64,000 nucleotides of DNA from an uncultured Schlesneria sp. (GTDB lineage: Bacteria > Planctomycetota > Planctomycetia > Planctomycetales > Planctomycetaceae): the NCBI GenBank assembly GCA_903904835.1, contig CAIVEI010000032.1:1-64000 (forward strand). The letters are read 5' to 3'. The notes under the pieces were generated by a model. The model had not been told where the DNA came from, did no database searches, and worked only from the letters and a program-made list of their open reading frames with translations. Numbering within the stretch: the first letter of the stretch is position 1; each line of letters opens with the position of its first letter. A program made the position numbers and the translations under genes. Positions 28,275-38,173 of the stretch are shown piece by piece.

Positions 28275-28892
28275 ATGTCATCACGAGTTAAATTTCTGCT
28301 GAGTCTTTTTTCGTTCACGATCATTCTTCGTTTGCTGCCATATGTACTGACAAACTACGACATAAAACTCGATTCAAGTGTGATTTTCTATCCGTGGAAC
28401 TTCTCGCCTATGATCGCGGTCTGTTTGTATTCCGGAGCCTTCATGGCAGATCGCCGCATGCGATTCGGATTGCCTCTGTTGGCGTTACTCGTCAGCGATT
28501 TGGGAATCTGGGCCGTGACCGGCCAGTTTTCCTGGGCGTTTCCAAGTGACCGGTGGGCTGCCTACCTTTGCACGGTGGTCGCAGTGGTCGTCGGACATGG
28601 ACTGAATCGACCATCGGGAGCCGTACGTCCCTTCGCGGCTGTTGGTCATGGCCTGTTGGCCGAAGTTATTTTCTTCGTAGTGACCAACTTTGTTTATTTC
28701 TGGACACAGACGGCTCTTCCACACACCTCGGCCGGATTGGTTGCATGCTATGTTGCGGCAATTCCATTCGCGAAAACATCGTTCGAAAGTTCGATTTTCT
28801 ACTCGTTCCTGCTATTCAGCCCTTTGGCAGACCGAACCATAGTGCCAGCGAAAGCCGCAGAGCCTCGCATGCAATCGGTAAGCGCCTCTTAA
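28275..28892 (+). CDS. DUF6580-family membrane protein, putative transporter (ECF S-component-like)
   Basis: 205 residues, nearly all membrane helices (about six). The pattern RLLPYVLTNYD...NFSPMIAVCLYSGAFMADRR, then FGLPLLALLVSDL, and the closing LVACYVAAIPFAKTSFESSIFYSFLLF match the DUF6580 family, annotated as putative transport proteins. Such small multi-helix proteins resemble ECF transporter S-components, but no ECF ATPase is nearby. The ATG at 28275 is used (in-frame TTG at 28245 is less likely). It follows the riboswitch-led DUF1559 pair by about 240 bp including a palindromic element, so co-regulation by B12 is possible but unproven. Confidence 0.75.
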   Translation: MSSRVKFLLSLFSFTIILRLLPYVLTNYDIKLDSSVIFYPWNFSPMIAVCLYSGAFMADRRMRFGLPLLALLVSDLGIWAVTGQFSWAFPSDRWAAYLCTVVAVVVGHGLNRPSGAVRPFAAVGHGLLAEVIFFVVTNFVYFWTQTALPHTSAGLVACYVAAIPFAKTSFESSIFYSFLLFSPLADRTIVPAKAAEPRMQSVSAS

Positions 28893-28907
28893 TCGCGTAT
28901 ATTCCGC

Positions 28908-28965
28908 TAGCCCGACGCGCAAGCGAGGGACAACAAAGGAAGACCCTCGCTGGCGCGTCGGGCTA
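28908..28965. repeat. Inverted repeat of the 'GCCCGACGCG...AGCGAGGG' class
   Basis: The arms TAGCCCGACGCGCAAGCGAG (28908 on) and the matching CTCGCTGGCGCGTCGGGCTA (to 28965) are near-perfect reverse complements around a 12-bp centre. Read through, it encodes LARRASEG, a peptide found spuriously in many planctomycete protein annotations, which marks it as a dispersed palindromic element. It may also end transcription of the DUF6580 gene. Confidence 0.9.
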
Positions 28966-29015
28966 AAGAATAACCTGGGTTAAGATTTGTTTTTGACCTT
29001 TTTTGGACATCGCCC

Positions 29016-30020
29016 TTGGCCATTGATGTTCCCATCTCGTTCGCAGTAACAGAGGATCTTGTTGGCAAGACCGTTTTGGCCGTCATGCGGACAATGATCC
29101 CCGGAGAATCGTGGTCAAAACTCAGGCAAAGACTTGAGCGATCACAAGTCTCGGTTAACGGAACCGTTTGCCTGAGCGAAGCGCGCCGCGTTGTCGTAGG
29201 GGACATTATTGGACTGCATGATCGGGCAATAGAAACGCCCAAACCACAAGATGTGCAGATTCTGTTTATCGATTCGCACATTGTGGTTGTAGCGAAGCCG
29301 TCCGGTATGATGACCCATCGTCGCGAAGAGGAGCGGAACTGGTCTTCTGACAAAAAGGCACTCCATCCTTCGTTGGAAGAAGCTGTTGCGGCTTTGATCG
29401 CGCGTCGATCGCTCGAGAGTGGACAACGTTCAAAAGGGACGCATTCGCGATCGTCTGTGTTGAGAGTGGTCCATCGTTTGGATCGAGACACCAGCGGCTT
29501 ATTAGTGATGGCTCGAACCGACGAGGCAGAAGTCGGGCTGATCGGGCAATTCAGACGCCACACCGCTCATCGAGTTTATTGGACTATTGTCCATGGTCAT
29601 CCCATGGCTGAGACCATCGAATCGAATCTTGTACGAGACCGTGGTGACGGCCGACGCGGCAGTATCAATAATCCAAAAGTTGGCAAACGGGCGGTGACAC
29701 ATGTTCGTCCGCTCGAAGATCTCGGCAATTTTTCGCTGGTCGAATGTCAGTTGGAAACTGGTCGTACAAACCAGATTCGAATTCACCTTTCCGAGCGGGG
29801 TCATCTCGTTTGCGGCGATATCAAATACCGACAGCCATTTGCCGCTAGAATGGTCGAAGACCGAAGTCGCGCGCCACGGCTTGCCTTGCATGCCGCAGAA
29901 CTGGGATTTGCTCATCCGATCACGGGTGAAGAGCTTAACTTCAGAATGCCGTTTCCTGATGATTTGTCGGAATTTCTTGATCGTCTTCGTCGGGACGCGC
30001 ACAACGCTCGGACAAACTGA
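29016..30020 (+). CDS. RluA-family 23S rRNA / RNA pseudouridine synthase
   Basis: 334 residues. An S4-like RNA-binding region (about 29-70, with GESWSKLRQRLERSQVSVNG) is followed by the RluA catalytic domain. The signature HRLDRDTSGLLVMART gives catalytic Asp156. Further family motifs follow: ETGRTNQIRIHLSERGHLVCGD and RLALHAAELGFAHP. It isomerises uridine to pseudouridine in RNA, most likely rRNA. A length close to 320-330 is normal. The start is a TTG at 29016 with weak GGA upstream; no better ATG precedes the S4 region. It is preceded by a palindromic repeat and appears monocistronic. Confidence 0.93.
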   Translation: MAIDVPISFAVTEDLVGKTVLAVMRTMIPGESWSKLRQRLERSQVSVNGTVCLSEARRVVVGDIIGLHDRAIETPKPQDVQILFIDSHIVVVAKPSGMMTHRREEERNWSSDKKALHPSLEEAVAALIARRSLESGQRSKGTHSRSSVLRVVHRLDRDTSGLLVMARTDEAEVGLIGQFRRHTAHRVYWTIVHGHPMAETIESNLVRDRGDGRRGSINNPKVGKRAVTHVRPLEDLGNFSLVECQLETGRTNQIRIHLSERGHLVCGDIKYRQPFAARMVEDRSRAPRLALHAAELGFAHPITGEELNFRMPFPDDLSEFLDRLRRDAHNARTN

Positions 30021-30485
30021 TGACGAAAAGCTGAAGATGGGAGAGACTCTCATTTTCGTCGTCACGGCTTCGTCCCTCCACGCGTATCTATTTCAGTGGC
30101 TGGAAGCCCCGCTACCACTTGCATAAAGCGCGGGGGGCGCCTGACGCAGGCTCTATGCATATTCCAACGGAAGGTCCTGGCTTGCAGCGATGCATTATGC
30201 GTCACCATTCTGTACGTCGAGTAACTCCGCCGCACTGCATTGCAGTATTAGACAGCGATATTTGACGATTACTTAAAAAGATACTTAATATAATCTTGGT
30301 ATTTCCAAAATACACTTGATTTCAGGTTCTGTTAATGTAGTGTTCAGCGATGCCGCGCGGCCCCTAGTCAAATCTTTGGTCGGCATCGTCTAATTTCCCA
30401 TCATATTTCTCGCTTCCCACCATTTTTCGCGTTTCAAAGGTTTGACCTTTCGGTTTTTCGTTTTTTCTTGTTAAAGGAATCTTCT
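30021..30485. other. Intergenic region before the second DUF1559 gene
   Basis: About 465 bp. It includes a GC-rich stretch with a small GCCTG-ACG-CAGGC hairpin (about 30139-30151). An AT-rich part (about 30260-30310) could hold a promoter, but I cannot assign -35/-10 boxes securely. No gene is recognised. Confidence 0.5.
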
Positions 30486-31532
30486 ATGCGAATTGCAAAA
30501 AGACTTGGCTTTACCTTGATTGAATTGCTGGTGGTCATCGCGATCATAGCAATTCTTATTGCGCTGCTGCTGCCTGCAGTACAGCAGGCGCGTGAGGCAG
30601 CTCGAAGAACGCAGTGCAAAAATAATCTGAAACAACTCGGATTGGCTTTGCATAACTACCACGATGTGTTCAGGGTGTTTCCTTTTCGTTCCGGCGGTGG
30701 TGTCCAGGCCGGCGGCATGGCTGATGCCTTCGACCAAATGTTCACATCAAACATGAGCGGTTTGGGGACGCTCCTTCCGTATATCGATCAGGCGCCGCGT
30801 TATAATTCGATCGCTGCCCTTCCTCAGACTGCTCGTGCCTGGGACGGAAATCCGCTCTATTCTCAAGACATTCCCGGTTATATTTGCCCATCTGACATTC
30901 CAGTCGGTGGTGTAAGCGGCGGCCGTAACAACTATCGCTTCTGTGCGGGAGACTGGGGTAAGCGACATCGTGAGGCGCGTGATGCACTACAATGGGGTGG
31001 AGAAAATCCTATTCGCGGCATGTTCGGCGTTGACTCGAGTATCAGCATCGCTCAGGTCCTCGACGGCACATCAAATACCGTGATGATGTCCGAGCGCTGC
31101 CAGGGGATTGCGGATCGTCGTAATGAACTTATCTCGGGTGTCGGAACACCTTCGATGCAAGATGGCGACATCGATCCTTTCACTCCGGGAAATCAAGCCA
31201 ATATGGATTCGCTCGCCGCTCTCTGCAATTCGAAGGTTGCAAACGGCGTCTATTCGTCGTTCTACCAGAGTGAAATTCCAGGTCAGCGGTGGATCGATGG
31301 TGGCTACTACTATGTCGGATTCAGCACTCTGAACCCTCCAAACGGCGCATCATGCATCGGAGACGGTTGGGACCGGAATCACAACGTTATGGCAGCAACA
31401 AGCCGACATACAGGTTTGGTGCACGCACTGATGGCGGACGGATCTGTCAGAGGTGCCAGCAGTAGCATTGATCGACTGGTCTGGCGTGCTGCGGGAACCC
31501 GCGCAGCCGGCGAAATAAATGGCGACTTTTGA
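30486..31532 (+). CDS. DUF1559 prepilin-like protein
   Basis: 348 residues. ATG 30486 is preceded by AAAGGA at seven bases. The short basic leader MRIAKRLG precedes the prepilin motif [15 protein letters not shown], cleaved after Gly8 by a prepilin peptidase. DUF1559 marks follow: [31 protein letters not shown], internal Gly/Asn-rich loops, and near the C-terminus [19 protein letters not shown]. It is a pseudopilin-like envelope protein. The leader is normal in length, unlike that of the paralogue at 26704. It precedes two large TPR/FG-GAP/ASPIC proteins on the same strand, and this order may reflect a functional grouping. Confidence 0.92.
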   Translation: MRIAKRLGFTLIELLVVIAIIAILIALLLPAVQQAREAARRTQCKNNLKQLGLALHNYHDVFRVFPFRSGGGVQAGGMADAFDQMFTSNMSGLGTLLPYIDQAPRYNSIAALPQTARAWDGNPLYSQDIPGYICPSDIPVGGVSGGRNNYRFCAGDWGKRHREARDALQWGGENPIRGMFGVDSSISIAQVLDGTSNTVMMSERCQGIADRRNELISGVGTPSMQDGDIDPFTPGNQANMDSLAALCNSKVANGVYSSFYQSEIPGQRWIDGGYYYVGFSTLNPPNGASCIGDGWDRNHNVMAATSRHTGLVHALMADGSVRGASSSIDRLVWRAAGTRAAGEINGDF

Positions 31533-31696
31533 TGTTCCTTCGATTTGCCAATCTTAAATCAGATCGTTGAATTGCATCGGTTATCGTTTGTTTCGGCAGA
31601 CGATAACCATGCCTTTCACGATCCGTGGTTGGAACGCATATTCTGATTTAGAAGCGCAAAAGCTTCACTCGACCGTCCGCAAAATCGAAGCCAGCG

Positions 31697-34666
31697 ATGA
31701 GAAATTTCGCGATTGGGATGTCTCTATTTCGAAAATTGTTTGTTCGACGACATTGGCTGTTATGGGTAATGGTTGCAATCGCCGCCACCCTGGGAACAAG
31801 CTGTTGGATGCTTCTCGGTCTGCCACAATCCCGTTTCAGGGACATTCAGCGAGCGATGGCTGAGCAACGTTGGACTGACGCAGAATCGTTTGCGAGATCA
31901 CAACTCGAATCGTATCCAAATGACATCGAATCCCGTATCGCACTCGGCGACGTTTTACAACGCGTTGGTAGTATCGCGGAAGCGGTCGAAATCTATCGGC
32001 AGGTTCCAGAAAATGCAGGCGAGCATCGAATGACTGCTCAACTTGCGCTTGTCTCAATTTTCTTGCGACAGGGCCGATTGGCTGAAGCTGAGGCAAAACT
32101 TCAAACTATCAATCTTGATCCCTCGCATACCGACATTGCAAACGGACTTTCGGTCACGCTACTTTCCCTTTCAGGGCGACAATGGGAGTCGATTCCGTAC
32201 CTGCAACGGACGCTCAACAAGGTCGGCGATCGGCTAATGACGCTCATTTACCTGGCGAATCCCGATGAGATGCCCGCGCCCTCAGAAGATGTCTTTGCCA
32301 AGATGTTGCGGGTCCGGGATCCGCTTGGACTTCTTGGATGTGCGCGGATCGCAGCATCGGTTGGTCGAAAGGAACAATCCCTCAAACTTGTCCGAGAATG
32401 CCTGTCTAAGCGGCCCAATTTTGTCGACGCTCAACTGACCTTGGGAACTTTGTTGATCGATTCGGGCAACGAGGCCGAGTTCGAAGACTGGCTGTCAAAC
32501 CTACCAGACGCCGCAGACGAACATCCAACGACTTGGTTACTGCGAGGTCGACGCGCCCAAGATCGAAATGACTATCAAGAAGCAATTCGATGCTACTGGG
32601 AAGTCTTGCGTCGACAACCAAACGATGATCGAGCGACATATCAGCTTGGACAGCTATTGTCGGCGGAGGGCCGTATCGACGAGGGTCGGGTCTTTTCCGA
32701 GCGTTCGAAGCGGCTCAAACATCTGATTCAATTGTCGGTGAAGCTCTATGAACAACGTGGGGCGAAACAGGAAATAGAGGAATGTGCCCTGGTAACACAT
32801 GAATTGGGCCGCTGGCGGGAGTGCCGAGCGTGGTGTGACGTACTGCATACTGTTGCGGCTGACGATTCGACTTCGCTCCAACTCATCAAGACGCTTGGCG
32901 AGGAATCGCGCGACGACTCTCCATGGCTACAGCCTGCGGCGGACCTCGCCTCTCGGTTTGACCTTTCTTCATATCCCTTGCCGAAAAAGATCTCACATGA
33001 CCAGAAAGCACAGCGTCACGCCGAAGATCGAAAGCCAGGAAAGAGCCGGATCGCGTTCGCAGACGATGCACTGCGCATCGGCCTGAATTTCGTTTACTTT
33101 AACGGAGGAGACCCGTCGACCACGGGAAAGCGAATGTTCGAATTCACGGGTGGTGGAGTTGCGGCGATTGATTACGACTTGGACGGTTGGGGCGATGTCT
33201 TTTTCACTCAAGGGACCACATGGCCCCCACAACAACAAAACGATCAATATCTTGATGCGATGTTTCGCAACGTGGCCGGACAGCGAATGCAAGACGTCTC
33301 GAAGCAGATTGGAATCCAGGATGCTGGATACGGCCAGGGAGTTGCCGCCAACGATTACGACAACGATGGGTTTGCTGATCTTTACGTTGCAAATATTGAC
33401 GGGAATCGGCTGTACCGTAACCAAGGCGACGGAACTTTCTTGGACGTAACGAGGTCGAGCGGTATTGGAGCGCATTCTGATTGGACGACAAGCTGCCTCG
33501 TCGTGGATTTGAACGGGGACTCATTGCCAGACGTATTTGATGTCGGCTACTTGGGCGGAAAGGACGTCTTTACGCGCATCTGCGAAGGAGTCGATGGAGT
33601 TCCATCATCGTGCCCTCCTGCAAACTTCCCTGCCGCGCCGGATCACGTCTATATGAACCTGGGTGACGGAACATTCCGGGAAATCACGCATGCCTGGGGC
33701 TTTGACGTTCCCAACGGTGATGGCCTGGGGATCATTGCGGGCGACTTCGACGACTCGGGGACCATCAGTTTATTTGTGAGCAACGACGGACGAGCCAATT
33801 TCTTTTTCGTTCCGGAAGCAGCGACAACTGGTCAAGTCCATTGGAATGAGATTGGTCTCATTTCAGGACTGGCCTACGACGACACGGGGGCTGCGCAGGC
33901 CTGTATGGGTATCGCCGCCGGGGATGCAAACAATGACGGCCGACTGGACCTGTTCGTTACGAATTTCTATAACGAATCGAACACCTTATACATCAATCTC
34001 GGATCTCGGACATTCACTGATCGCTCGCGCTCGGCGGGAATCCGTGACGCCAGTTGGTCAATGCTCGGATTCGGGACACAGTTCGTCGACGCTGATCATG
34101 ACGGCTGGGAAGACATCATTCTTGTCAACGGTCACGTTGATGATTTCACTCGAAACCAGATTCCTTACAAGATGCGACCGCAGTTCCTTCATAATCAAAA
34201 GACGCGGTTTGTCGAACAATTCGGCAAAGATGTGGGGGCGTTCTTTGATGAGCCGCGACTTGGCCGCGGGATGGCGCGGTTGGATTGGAATCGCGACGGA
34301 CTGAACGACGTTGCGGTCTCGCACATTGGTGATCCCGCCACTTTGCTGACCAATCGTACTCAGAAAGCGGGGCGAGGAATCGGGTTGAAGCTCGTTGGAA
34401 CCACGCGATCTCGAGATGCGATCGGCACGCGAGTCACAGTCCGAACGGGCGTCAATCAATTGACTCGGCAACTGACAGGCGGTGATGGATATCAAGCGAG
34501 TAACGAACGTCGCCTCGAATTTGGACTGGCCGAGTATCAGGGCAAAGTGGAAATCGAGATCCGCTGGATGGGCGGCGCAGTTGAAACATTGAAAGTCGAG
34601 CTGAACGATCAGGAATACATCGCCATCGAAGGTCGAGGCGAATTGTTGCGGCTACGTGCCGACTGA
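31697..34666 (+). CDS. Membrane-anchored TPR + FG-GAP + ASPIC/UnbV protein, copy 1
   Basis: 989 residues. One transmembrane anchor lies near the N-terminus (WLLWVMVAIAATLGTSCWML). A TPR block (about 50-390) is followed by a FG-GAP/VCBS propeller (about 440-860) with loops such as DYDLDGWGDVFF, DYDNDGFADLYVAN and DANNDGRLDLFVTNF. The C-terminal ASPIC/UnbV domain (about 875-980) has GIGLKLVGTTRSRDAIGTRV and GDGYQASNERRLEFGL. This CRTAC1-like architecture is frequent in planctomycetes and presumably acts at the cell surface. An in-frame ATG at 31718 (MSLFRK) is an alternative start; neither has a good ribosome site. It is closely similar throughout to the gene at 35186. Confidence 0.9.
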   Translation: MRNFAIGMSLFRKLFVRRHWLLWVMVAIAATLGTSCWMLLGLPQSRFRDIQRAMAEQRWTDAESFARSQLESYPNDIESRIALGDVLQRVGSIAEAVEIYRQVPENAGEHRMTAQLALVSIFLRQGRLAEAEAKLQTINLDPSHTDIANGLSVTLLSLSGRQWESIPYLQRTLNKVGDRLMTLIYLANPDEMPAPSEDVFAKMLRVRDPLGLLGCARIAASVGRKEQSLKLVRECLSKRPNFVDAQLTLGTLLIDSGNEAEFEDWLSNLPDAADEHPTTWLLRGRRAQDRNDYQEAIRCYWEVLRRQPNDDRATYQLGQLLSAEGRIDEGRVFSERSKRLKHLIQLSVKLYEQRGAKQEIEECALVTHELGRWRECRAWCDVLHTVAADDSTSLQLIKTLGEESRDDSPWLQPAADLASRFDLSSYPLPKKISHDQKAQRHAEDRKPGKSRIAFADDALRIGLNFVYFNGGDPSTTGKRMFEFTGGGVAAIDYDLDGWGDVFFTQGTTWPPQQQNDQYLDAMFRNVAGQRMQDVSKQIGIQDAGYGQGVAANDYDNDGFADLYVANIDGNRLYRNQGDGTFLDVTRSSGIGAHSDWTTSCLVVDLNGDSLPDVFDVGYLGGKDVFTRICEGVDGVPSSCPPANFPAAPDHVYMNLGDGTFREITHAWGFDVPNGDGLGIIAGDFDDSGTISLFVSNDGRANFFFVPEAATTGQVHWNEIGLISGLAYDDTGAAQACMGIAAGDANNDGRLDLFVTNFYNESNTLYINLGSRTFTDRSRSAGIRDASWSMLGFGTQFVDADHDGWEDIILVNGHVDDFTRNQIPYKMRPQFLHNQKTRFVEQFGKDVGAFFDEPRLGRGMARLDWNRDGLNDVAVSHIGDPATLLTNRTQKAGRGIGLKLVGTTRSRDAIGTRVTVRTGVNQLTRQLTGGDGYQASNERRLEFGLAEYQGKVEIEIRWMGGAVETLKVELNDQEYIAIEGRGELLRLRAD

Positions 34667-34755
34667 GCCACTTATCCACCAGGGCTCATTGTTGTTTTTG
34701 GGTGGAACAAAGCGATGCGGTTTACAACAGCCGCCATCGTCGAAGGAAGGTAGAA

Positions 34756-34974
34756 ATGAAAAGCGTTTTGACCAGTTTTGCTTTGTATGCTTCACTTGGA
34801 TTGATCTCGTCAGGATCGATCGGTTGCGGACCTGCGCCGGTCGTTCCCACGATAGAAAAAGGTGTGCACGACGCTCACGGGGGTGCCAAAGTTTCGGAGG
34901 AAGCCAGCAAATACAAGAACGGGCGACCAAAACCGAAGGGCCCTGGACCAGCCGGCGGGCACCAGGCAAAATAG
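34756..34974 (+). CDS. Small lipoprotein between the two ASPIC/UnbV genes
   Basis: 72 residues. ATG 34756 has AAGGAAGG upstream. A hydrophobic segment ends in the lipobox GSIGC, so the mature part is anchored at Cys27. The mature portion is Gly/Pro/Lys-rich (PKPKGPGPAGGHQAK at the end). It sits 89 bp after copy 1 and is followed by a terminator, so it is probably the last gene of that transcript. No family is recognised; tiny Gly/Pro-rich lipoproteins of this sort often accompany DUF1559 genes in planctomycetes (recollection, not checked). Confidence 0.8.
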   Translation: MKSVLTSFALYASLGLISSGSIGCGPAPVVPTIEKGVHDAHGGAKVSEEASKYKNGRPKPKGPGPAGGHQAK

Positions 34975-35114
34975 ATTCGCAAGTGCGAATCGAGTGCCGC
35001 TACAAGCGGTTCGCCAGGAGATCTCGCTCCCTAAACCCGAGGAGCTTTGGCGACGCTTCGAACGTCAAGTTCCTCAAGAGATGAATTTTTGACAAGTTGA
35101 ATTTGCAGACAGTC

Positions 35115-35142
35115 GGCCCCTTTACAGGGGCCAACTTTTTCT
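35115..35142 (+). terminator. Rho-independent terminator
   Basis: Stem GGCCCC / GGGGCC (35115-35120 and 35127-35132) with a 6-nt loop, followed by AACTTTTTCTT. It ends the transcript covering copy 1 and the small lipoprotein, and separates it from copy 2. Confidence 0.85.
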
Positions 35143-35185
35143 TCCGTCCCTCTCTATGCGTCGATTCTGAACGCCAGGCCGATCG

Positions 35186-38173
35186 ATGACCACGCAACAC
35201 AATTCCAAACCGCCGACGCGACTCAACTCTCGTCCTCGACGTCGAAATCTTTTATTGCTGACGGGGGTGATCGCGATTTCTGTCGTTGGCTTGGGCGGTT
35301 GGCTTCTCTTCCAGAAGCCCCGATTGAGTTTCGACCAAGTCAAGCGAGCGCTGAAAGAACGACGAATATCAGAAGCGGAGATGCTTGCTCGATCATGGCT
35401 GGCGTCTCATCCGCGCGATATCGATGCGATGATCGTACTCGGCGAGTCACTGCAACGGCAGGGAAATATTTCTGACGCGATCGACGTTTATCAGCGCGTT
35501 CCCAGCGATTCAGGGGAAAAAGGGGCGACAGTGATTCTGGCCATGGCATCCATTTTCTTGCACCAGGGCCGATTGGAGGACGCTGAAACCAGGCTTCTTC
35601 AGATCAAGCCGACATCCGCACAAGCACCGATTGTTGACGGCTTATGGGTCACACTTCTCTCTCTTTCGGGACGCCGATGGGAGTCAATCCCGTATCTTCA
35701 TCGGACGTTGGACTCGCCAAGCGACCCTTTGATGACGTTGATTTATCTGGCGAACTTGGATGAGATGCCCGCGCCACCTGATGACGTCTTGGCCAGAATG
35801 TTAAAAATCAGGGACCCACTCGGAGTACTCGGTTGTGGACGAGTGGCTGCGGCATTAGGACGGACGGAGCAGGCAACGAATCTGGTACGCGAATGCTTGG
35901 CGAAGCGCCCCGAATTGATCGAAGCACATGTGTTGCAAGGTCTACTTTATCTCGACGCGGGCGAACTTAATAACTTTGATCAATGGGTTCGAGGTTTGCC
36001 AAAGGCAGCAGTCGCACATCCATCAATTTGGTTTCTTCAAGGTCGACACGCACAGGATGTCGGACGGCGAGAAGTAGCAATCCGTTGTTATTGGGAAGTC
36101 TTGCGTCGGCAGCCCAATCACGACCGCTCGACGTATCAACTTGGTCAACTGCTGACTATGGAAGGCAGGGGTGAGGACGCTCAACTTTTCTTATCACGGG
36201 CAAAGAAACTCACAAGGTTAATCGAATTGGCCGTTAGAATGTTCAAGGACCGTGGGACCGAGATTGAGAATGAGGAATGTGCAGGATTGACTTATGAATT
36301 AGGACGCCTGCACGAATGCAAGGCCTGGTGTGAACTGACGCTTTCAATATCACCAGACAATTCCATCGCGCATGAACTCGCCGGTAAACTAAGGCGTGAA
36401 CTGCGCGAAGACACGCCATGGTTGTTGCCCGATTCGGACCTCGCAGCTCGAATTGACCTTTCTTCGTTCCCTTTGCCAGATCGGAACATTTCGGGCGACG
36501 AAACGAAAAATCTCGCGAATACCCCACCGATCGAATCGAGGCCGGTCGCTTATGTCGATGATGCCGAACGAATGGGGCTGAAATTCGTGTACTTTAACGG
36601 CGACGACGTTTCAAGTGAGGGGAAGCGCATGTTCGAATACACGGGCGGTGGAGTCGCAGCCATCGACTACGATCTGGACGGATGGTGTGATGTTTATTTT
36701 ACACAAGGAACGGCCTGGCCCCCGAATCGATCAAATCACGAGTACCTCGACGTGTTGTTTCGAAATTTAGCCGGACAAATAATGCTAGATGTGACGACCA
36801 AGATCGGTATTAAGGATTCCGGATTTGGTCAGGGTGTGGCAGCAAGCGACTATGATAATGATGGTTTCCCTGATCTTTACGTTGCCAATGTCGATGGGAA
36901 CAGACTTTACCACAACAACGGAGATGGCACGTTTTCTGACGTGACCAGGTCAAGTGGACTCGGCGCACATCCCCATTGGACCACAAGCTGCCTGGTCGCC
37001 GACTTGAATGGAGACTCACTGCCCGACGTGTACGATGTCACGTTCCTGGAAGGGGACGATGTCTTTTCACGAATCTGCCGAGGGGACGATGGGAAGCCGC
37101 GCTCCTGTGCGCCAGCGGGATTTACTGCCGCTCCAGATCACGTCTACATGAACCAGGGAGACGGAACGTTTCGTGAGACGACGCAGGAGTGGGGTTTTGA
37201 CGTTCCCAACGGCGACGGCTTGGGCATCGTAGCGGGCGACTTCGACGACTCGGGGACTATCAGCCTGTTCGTGGGCAACGACGGACGCCCCAATTTCTTT
37301 TTCGTCCCGGGGACAACCACAGCCGGTCAAGTCCGTTGGAACGAGGTCGGTGTCGTTTCTGGATTGGCCTACGATGACTCGGGAGCGGCTCAGGCGAGCA
37401 TGGGGATTGCCGCAGGGGATGCGAACAATGATGGTCGACTGGATCTATTCGTGACCAATTTTTACAACGAATCAGATACGCTCTATATCAATCAAGGATC
37501 TCGATCGTTTACTGAAAAAGCCCGCTCAATGGGTCTTCGCGACCCCAGTTGGTCGATGCTTGGATTTGGGTCTCAGTTCGTGGACGCCGATCGCGATGGG
37601 TGGGAAGACTTGATTCTCGTCAACGGTCACGTCGATGATTTCACCCACAAACAAATCCCTTACAAGATGCGACCACAATTCTATCAAAACCAGAGAACGC
37701 GGTTCGTCGAACGCTTCGGCAAGGAGGTCGGACCGTTTTTTGATGAACCCCGACTTGGTCGCGGGCTGGCACGTCTGGATTGGAATCGCGACGGACTCAA
37801 CGAAGTGGCGATCTCGCACATTGGCGATCCTGCCGCTCTCCTGACCAATCGCACGCAGCAAGCGGGTCATGGAGTCGGTTTAAAGCTTGTCGGTACGACG
37901 CGATCTCGAGACGCGATCGGGACTCGCGTGACAGTCAGGGTCAACGGCGTTCGATTGACTCGACAACTCACTGCGGGCGACGGATATCAAGCAACAAACG
38001 AACACCGGCTCGATTTTGGACTCGCCGATGAACGGAATGAGGTTGAGATCGAAATCCACTGGATGGGCGGGAAAGTGGAAAGTTATCAGCTCGTGCCGAC
38101 GAACCGGGAATACATCGCCGTCGAAGGTCGAGGCGAGTTATTGCGCCTTCTGCCCGACGACAGCCCTCAGTGA
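35186..38173 (+). CDS. Membrane-anchored TPR + FG-GAP + ASPIC/UnbV protein, copy 2
   Basis: 995 residues, clearly a tandem paralogue of the gene at 31697: same length, same domain order and long identical runs (for example AARDANNDGRLDLF-type loops, and FGSQFVDADRDGWEDLILVNGH matching copy 1). The N-terminal anchor is LLLLTGVIAISVVGLGGWLLF after an Arg-rich stretch. A TPR block, FG-GAP propeller and C-terminal ASPIC/UnbV (GVGLKLVGTTRSRDAIGTRV) follow. The N-terminal ~30 residues differ completely between copies while the body stays alike. Start ATG 35186. The two copies could have distinct partners or be expressed differently, because a terminator lies between them. Confidence 0.92.
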   Translation: MTTQHNSKPPTRLNSRPRRRNLLLLTGVIAISVVGLGGWLLFQKPRLSFDQVKRALKERRISEAEMLARSWLASHPRDIDAMIVLGESLQRQGNISDAIDVYQRVPSDSGEKGATVILAMASIFLHQGRLEDAETRLLQIKPTSAQAPIVDGLWVTLLSLSGRRWESIPYLHRTLDSPSDPLMTLIYLANLDEMPAPPDDVLARMLKIRDPLGVLGCGRVAAALGRTEQATNLVRECLAKRPELIEAHVLQGLLYLDAGELNNFDQWVRGLPKAAVAHPSIWFLQGRHAQDVGRREVAIRCYWEVLRRQPNHDRSTYQLGQLLTMEGRGEDAQLFLSRAKKLTRLIELAVRMFKDRGTEIENEECAGLTYELGRLHECKAWCELTLSISPDNSIAHELAGKLRRELREDTPWLLPDSDLAARIDLSSFPLPDRNISGDETKNLANTPPIESRPVAYVDDAERMGLKFVYFNGDDVSSEGKRMFEYTGGGVAAIDYDLDGWCDVYFTQGTAWPPNRSNHEYLDVLFRNLAGQIMLDVTTKIGIKDSGFGQGVAASDYDNDGFPDLYVANVDGNRLYHNNGDGTFSDVTRSSGLGAHPHWTTSCLVADLNGDSLPDVYDVTFLEGDDVFSRICRGDDGKPRSCAPAGFTAAPDHVYMNQGDGTFRETTQEWGFDVPNGDGLGIVAGDFDDSGTISLFVGNDGRPNFFFVPGTTTAGQVRWNEVGVVSGLAYDDSGAAQASMGIAAGDANNDGRLDLFVTNFYNESDTLYINQGSRSFTEKARSMGLRDPSWSMLGFGSQFVDADRDGWEDLILVNGHVDDFTHKQIPYKMRPQFYQNQRTRFVERFGKEVGPFFDEPRLGRGLARLDWNRDGLNEVAISHIGDPAALLTNRTQQAGHGVGLKLVGTTRSRDAIGTRVTVRVNGVRLTRQLTAGDGYQATNEHRLDFGLADERNEVEIEIHWMGGKVESYQLVPTNREYIAVEGRGELLRLLPDDSPQ

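Noticed and set aside
28908-28965. Possible C-terminal coding (LARRASEG)
   Set aside because: This peptide comes from reading through a dispersed palindromic element, not from a gene.
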